Assembly: GCA_004558825.1 (NCBI GenBank)
Contig: SFDB01000033.1
Location: 1-7,887 of the forward strand
DNA length: 7,887 bases
Direction: 5' to 3'
Source: Clostridiales bacterium
Lineage (GTDB): Bacteria > Bacillota > Clostridia > Christensenellales > CAG-138
Below, one piece after another: positions 5,886 through 7,887 of this stretch. Under the pieces are notes generated by a model. It had not been told where the DNA came from. It was given only the letters and a program-made list of their open reading frames with translations, and did no database searches. Each line of letters opens with the position of its first letter. Position 1 is the stretch's first letter. Position numbers and translations under genes: made by a program.

Positions 5886-5903
5886 TGTTGCGTAAACGCA
5901 ACA
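5886..5903. promoter_or_regulatory. 18-base near-palindrome, operator candidate or RNA hairpin
   Basis: TGTTGCG (5886-5892) and CGCAACA (5897-5903) are perfect 7-base inverted arms around TAAA. It overlaps the -35 region of the promoter candidate at 5888-5916, the usual place for a repressor to bind. As RNA it would form a stem of up to 10 bp. Its central TAAA lacks the CG seen in most LacI-family sites, and the regulator is unknown. Confidence 0.5.
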
Positions 5904-5916
5904 TTTCTGTTATCAT
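5888..5916 (+). promoter_or_regulatory. Promoter candidate of the GT4/GH38 genes
   Basis: TTGCGT (5888-5893), a 17-base spacer and TATCAT (5911-5916), with TG at 5908-5909 forming an extended -10. Only the TTG of the -35 matches, but an extended -10 can make up for this. Transcription would start near 5923. The palindrome at 5886-5903 covers its -35 box. Confidence 0.45.
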
Positions 5917-5940
5917 TTACTTATATTTTCGGAAAACTCG

Positions 5941-5954
5941 CAGGCTTTTGCCTG
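5941..5954 (+). other. Hairpin in the leader of the GT4 gene
   Basis: CAGGC (5941-5945) and GCCTG (5950-5954) form a perfect 5-bp stem with a TTTT loop, 6 bases before the AAAGGA ribosome site (5961-5966). It may affect translation; this is inference. Confidence 0.4.
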
Positions 5955-5978
5955 ACGGCGAAAGGATATGGCGTAACA

Positions 5979-7022
5979 ATGAAAAAAGCGGGTGTTTGCG
6001 GCCACTTCGGATTTGGGCGCAGCTTGCTCAACGGTCAAACAGTGAAAACAAAAAATGTGACCGACGAGCTCCAAAAATATTTTGGCGATGCTCAGGTAGC
6101 TGTTGCTGACAGCTGCGGCGGGATAAAAGCCATGCCGCGAATGGCAATCGATGTTTTAAGGCTGTTCAAAAACTGTGAAAATATAATAATGATGCCCGCA
6201 AACAGGGGACTGCGCGTTTTTGCGCCGCTGTTTTTGTTCTATAACAAGCTTTATCACCGCAAGATACATTATGTGGTCATCGGCGGATGGCTCGATTCTT
6301 TTTTGGATGAGCATAAACGGCTTGTCAGACTGCTCAAAAAATTTGATGCTATATATGTGGAATCGGATATGATGAAATCCGCTCTGCAGAGACGGGGCTT
6401 TGAAAATGCGGTTGTTATGTACAATTTCAAAGAACTTGAGCTGCTGGCAGAGAGCGATATTGAATATCCCAAAAGCGAACCATATAAGCTCTGTACTTTT
6501 TCACGTGTTATGAAAGAAAAGGGCATAGAAGACGCGATAAATGCGGTCGAGAACGTCAATGCCCATTTCGGAAGAACGGTATACACGCTCGATATTTTCG
6601 GTCAGGTTGATGTCGAGTATAAAGAAAGATTTTCACAGCTTGAAAAGTCATTCCCGAATTATATCAGCTACGGCGGAGCTATTGAAGCGAATAAGAGCGT
6701 TGAAACGCTGAAATCATATTTTGCTCTGCTGTTCCCGACCTATTATAAAGGCGAGGGCTTTGCCGGAACGCTTATCGATGCCATGTCAGCCGGAGTGCCG
6801 GTGATAGCGAGCGACTGGAAATATAATCCCGAGTTTGTCGTTCCCGGAAAGACAGGAGTTATAATAAAAAACTGCAATGCCGAAAGGCTTGCCGAGGAGC
6901 TTATAAATATTGCGGCTGCTCCGGAAAAATGGAACTCAATGCGCCTTTCTGCGCTCAAAGAGTCGGAAAAATACAAGCCCGATATTGCAGCCCGTCCGCT
7001 TATAGACAGAATAAACGGCTAA
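5979..7022 (+). CDS. GT4 family glycosyltransferase
   Basis: A 347-residue cytoplasmic glycosyltransferase with the two-domain GT-B fold. The N-terminal GHFGFGRSLLNGQTVKT stretch (8-24) is the glycine-rich acceptor loop typical of a Firmicutes GT4 group. FSRVMKEKGIEDAI (from about 174) opens the donor domain, with the R176 and K181 usually used for phosphate contact. EGFAGTLID (259-267) is the E-x7-E donor motif, here with D267 in place of the second Glu, followed by AMSAGVPVIASDW. I chose ATG 5979 because family members begin with the MKKAGVCGHF stretch; AAAGGA lies 12 bases before it, rather far. The longer open frame from 5844 runs through a terminator and hairpins and is not translated. 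The sugar and acceptor are unknown; envelope or exopolysaccharide work is likely. GH38 follows after 43 bases. Confidence 0.85.
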   Translation: MKKAGVCGHFGFGRSLLNGQTVKTKNVTDELQKYFGDAQVAVADSCGGIKAMPRMAIDVLRLFKNCENIIMMPANRGLRVFAPLFLFYNKLYHRKIHYVVIGGWLDSFLDEHKRLVRLLKKFDAIYVESDMMKSALQRRGFENAVVMYNFKELELLAESDIEYPKSEPYKLCTFSRVMKEKGIEDAINAVENVNAHFGRTVYTLDIFGQVDVEYKERFSQLEKSFPNYISYGGAIEANKSVETLKSYFALLFPTYYKGEGFAGTLIDAMSAGVPVIASDWKYNPEFVVPGKTGVIIKNCNAERLAEELINIAAAPEKWNSMRLSALKESEKYKPDIAARPLIDRING

Positions 7023-7065
7023 GACCGTACTCATAAAAAAGTAATTTCTTTGAGGAGGAAAATAT

Positions 7066-7887
7066 ATGTCAAATGAACCGAAAGTTCATCTCATAGGCAA
7101 CGCGCACCTCGATCCTATCTGGCTCTGGCGTTGGCAGGAGGGGTGCGGGGAAGTGCTTCAGACTTTCCGCAGCGCGCTCGACAGGCTCAATGAATATCCC
7201 GATTTTGTGTTCACTTGCTCATCTGCGGCGTACTATAAGTGGGTCGAAGAAATCGATCCCGATATGTTTGAGGAGATAAGAGAGAAGGTCAAAGAGGGGC
7301 GCTGGGTGCCCGTCAACGGCTGGTGGGTTCAGCCGGACTGCAATATGCCCTCGGCGGAGAGCTTTGCCCGTCAGGCGCTCTATTCTCAGCTCTATTACAA
7401 CGAAAAATTCGGCAGGATATGTAAAACCGCATACAACGTGGATTCTTTCGGCCACAGCGGAATGCTTCCTCAGATTATAAAAAACGGCGGTATGACCGCA
7501 TATGTCATGATGCGCCCCGGTGCTCATGAAAATGCCGAGATACCCAATATGTTTATGTGGGAGAGTCTTGACGGCACTCAGATACCGACTTTCCATATCC
7601 CGGATGCGAGCGGATACGGTTCGGGCAATGCAGAAACTATAAACAGATCGCGCGACCTCGCGGAAAAGCTGATAAACGAAGAAGGACACGGTATGATGAT
7701 CTTCTACGGTGTTGGCAACCACGGCGGCGGTCCGACGAGGGGATTGATCGAATATGTTCAGACCCAGCTCAAAAGAGACGGATATCACGATATGGTGTTT
7801 TCTTCGCCCGATGCTTTCTTTGAGGCGCATTGCATTGAAAAAGTCGAGCTGCCGGTCTGGAAATACGACCTTCAGCATCATTCGAGC
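7066..7887 (+). CDS. GH38 family alpha-mannosidase, N-terminal part
   Basis: The first 274 residues of a zinc-dependent retaining alpha-mannosidase; the frame is open to the end of the window. HLDPIWLWRW (14-23) carries the zinc ligands H14 and D16. NVDSFGHSGMLPQI has D126 at the place of the catalytic nucleophile, which also binds zinc. FYGVGNHGGGPT is the glycine-rich loop of the family, and KYDLQHHSS (266-274) begins the next substrate segment, where other family members have an E-x-HRG motif. There is no signal peptide, so it should act inside the cell on imported mannosides. AGGAGG lies 7 bases before ATG 7066, an ideal ribosome site. Full family members have about 800 to 1050 residues, so more than two thirds are off the window. 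It lies 43 bases after the GT4 gene with no terminator seen between them and may share its transcript. Confidence 0.92.
   Translation, partial: MSNEPKVHLIGNAHLDPIWLWRWQEGCGEVLQTFRSALDRLNEYPDFVFTCSSAAYYKWVEEIDPDMFEEIREKVKEGRWVPVNGWWVQPDCNMPSAESFARQALYSQLYYNEKFGRICKTAYNVDSFGHSGMLPQIIKNGGMTAYVMMRPGAHENAEIPNMFMWESLDGTQIPTFHIPDASGYGSGNAETINRSRDLAEKLINEEGHGMMIFYGVGNHGGGPTRGLIEYVQTQLKRDGYHDMVFSSPDAFFEAHCIEKVELPVWKYDLQHHSS

Noticed and set aside
5844..5978. A 45-residue N-terminal extension of the GT4 glycosyltransferase
   Set aside because: It would cover the end of the terminator, the inverted repeat and the palindrome, and its residues do not resemble the family. The family N-terminus begins at ATG 5979.
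7219..7881. A 220-residue open frame on the minus strand
   Set aside because: It lies wholly inside the GH38 gene, whose catalytic motifs are clear on the plus strand. Its sequence shows no known family pattern.

Overview
The window looks like a piece of a Gram-positive Firmicutes genome, most likely a gut-type member of the Clostridia (Oscillospiraceae/Ruminococcaceae-like). The basis is the strong GGAGG-type ribosome binding sites, near-consensus sigma-A promoters, U-tract hairpin terminators, a tRNA gene with an encoded CCA end, and protein families common in that group (a DUF6056-like membrane protein, a PIG-L deacetylase with a C-terminal galactose-binding-like domain, and a DUF7695-like mini zinc ribbon). 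The taxonomic placement is inference. All genes lie on the plus strand.

Layout: (1) 1-490 is the C-terminal part of a GH4 glycosidase, closed by a terminator at 505-533. (2) 534-802 is an AT-rich gap with two promoter candidates. (3) 803-5085 is a three-gene cell-envelope cassette. It holds a polytopic DUF6056-like, GT-C-like membrane protein starting at TTG 803, a membrane-anchored PIG-L-type deacetylase (2235-4079), and a GtrB/DPM1-like GT2 glycosyltransferase starting at ATG 4147, which also has its own promoter. A strong terminator closes the cassette at 5091-5132. (4) 5169-5346 is a free-standing tRNA-Ala(GGC) unit with its own promoter and terminator. (5) 5347-5551 holds inverted and direct repeats and the promoter of a 63-residue zinc-ribbon protein (5552-5743). 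(6) 5744-5978 is an unusually hairpin-rich gap with a terminator, a long inverted repeat, and an 18-bp palindrome over a promoter candidate. (7) 5979-7022 is a GT4 glycosyltransferase, and 43 bases later a GH38 alpha-mannosidase (7066 onward) runs off the window end.

How the genes may work together: the cassette at 803-5085 has the parts of an extracytoplasmic glycan-decoration pathway. The GT2 enzyme would load a sugar onto a polyprenyl carrier at the inner face of the membrane. The DUF6056-like protein would be the multi-spanning acceptor-side transferase. The PIG-L enzyme, anchored by an N-terminal membrane helix with a strongly basic inside flank, would deacetylate an amino sugar outside the cell. 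No GtrA-type flippase is present. This three-part proposal is the most interesting inference in the window. The GH4 and GH38 genes at the edges point to sugar catabolism, and neither can be judged in full here.
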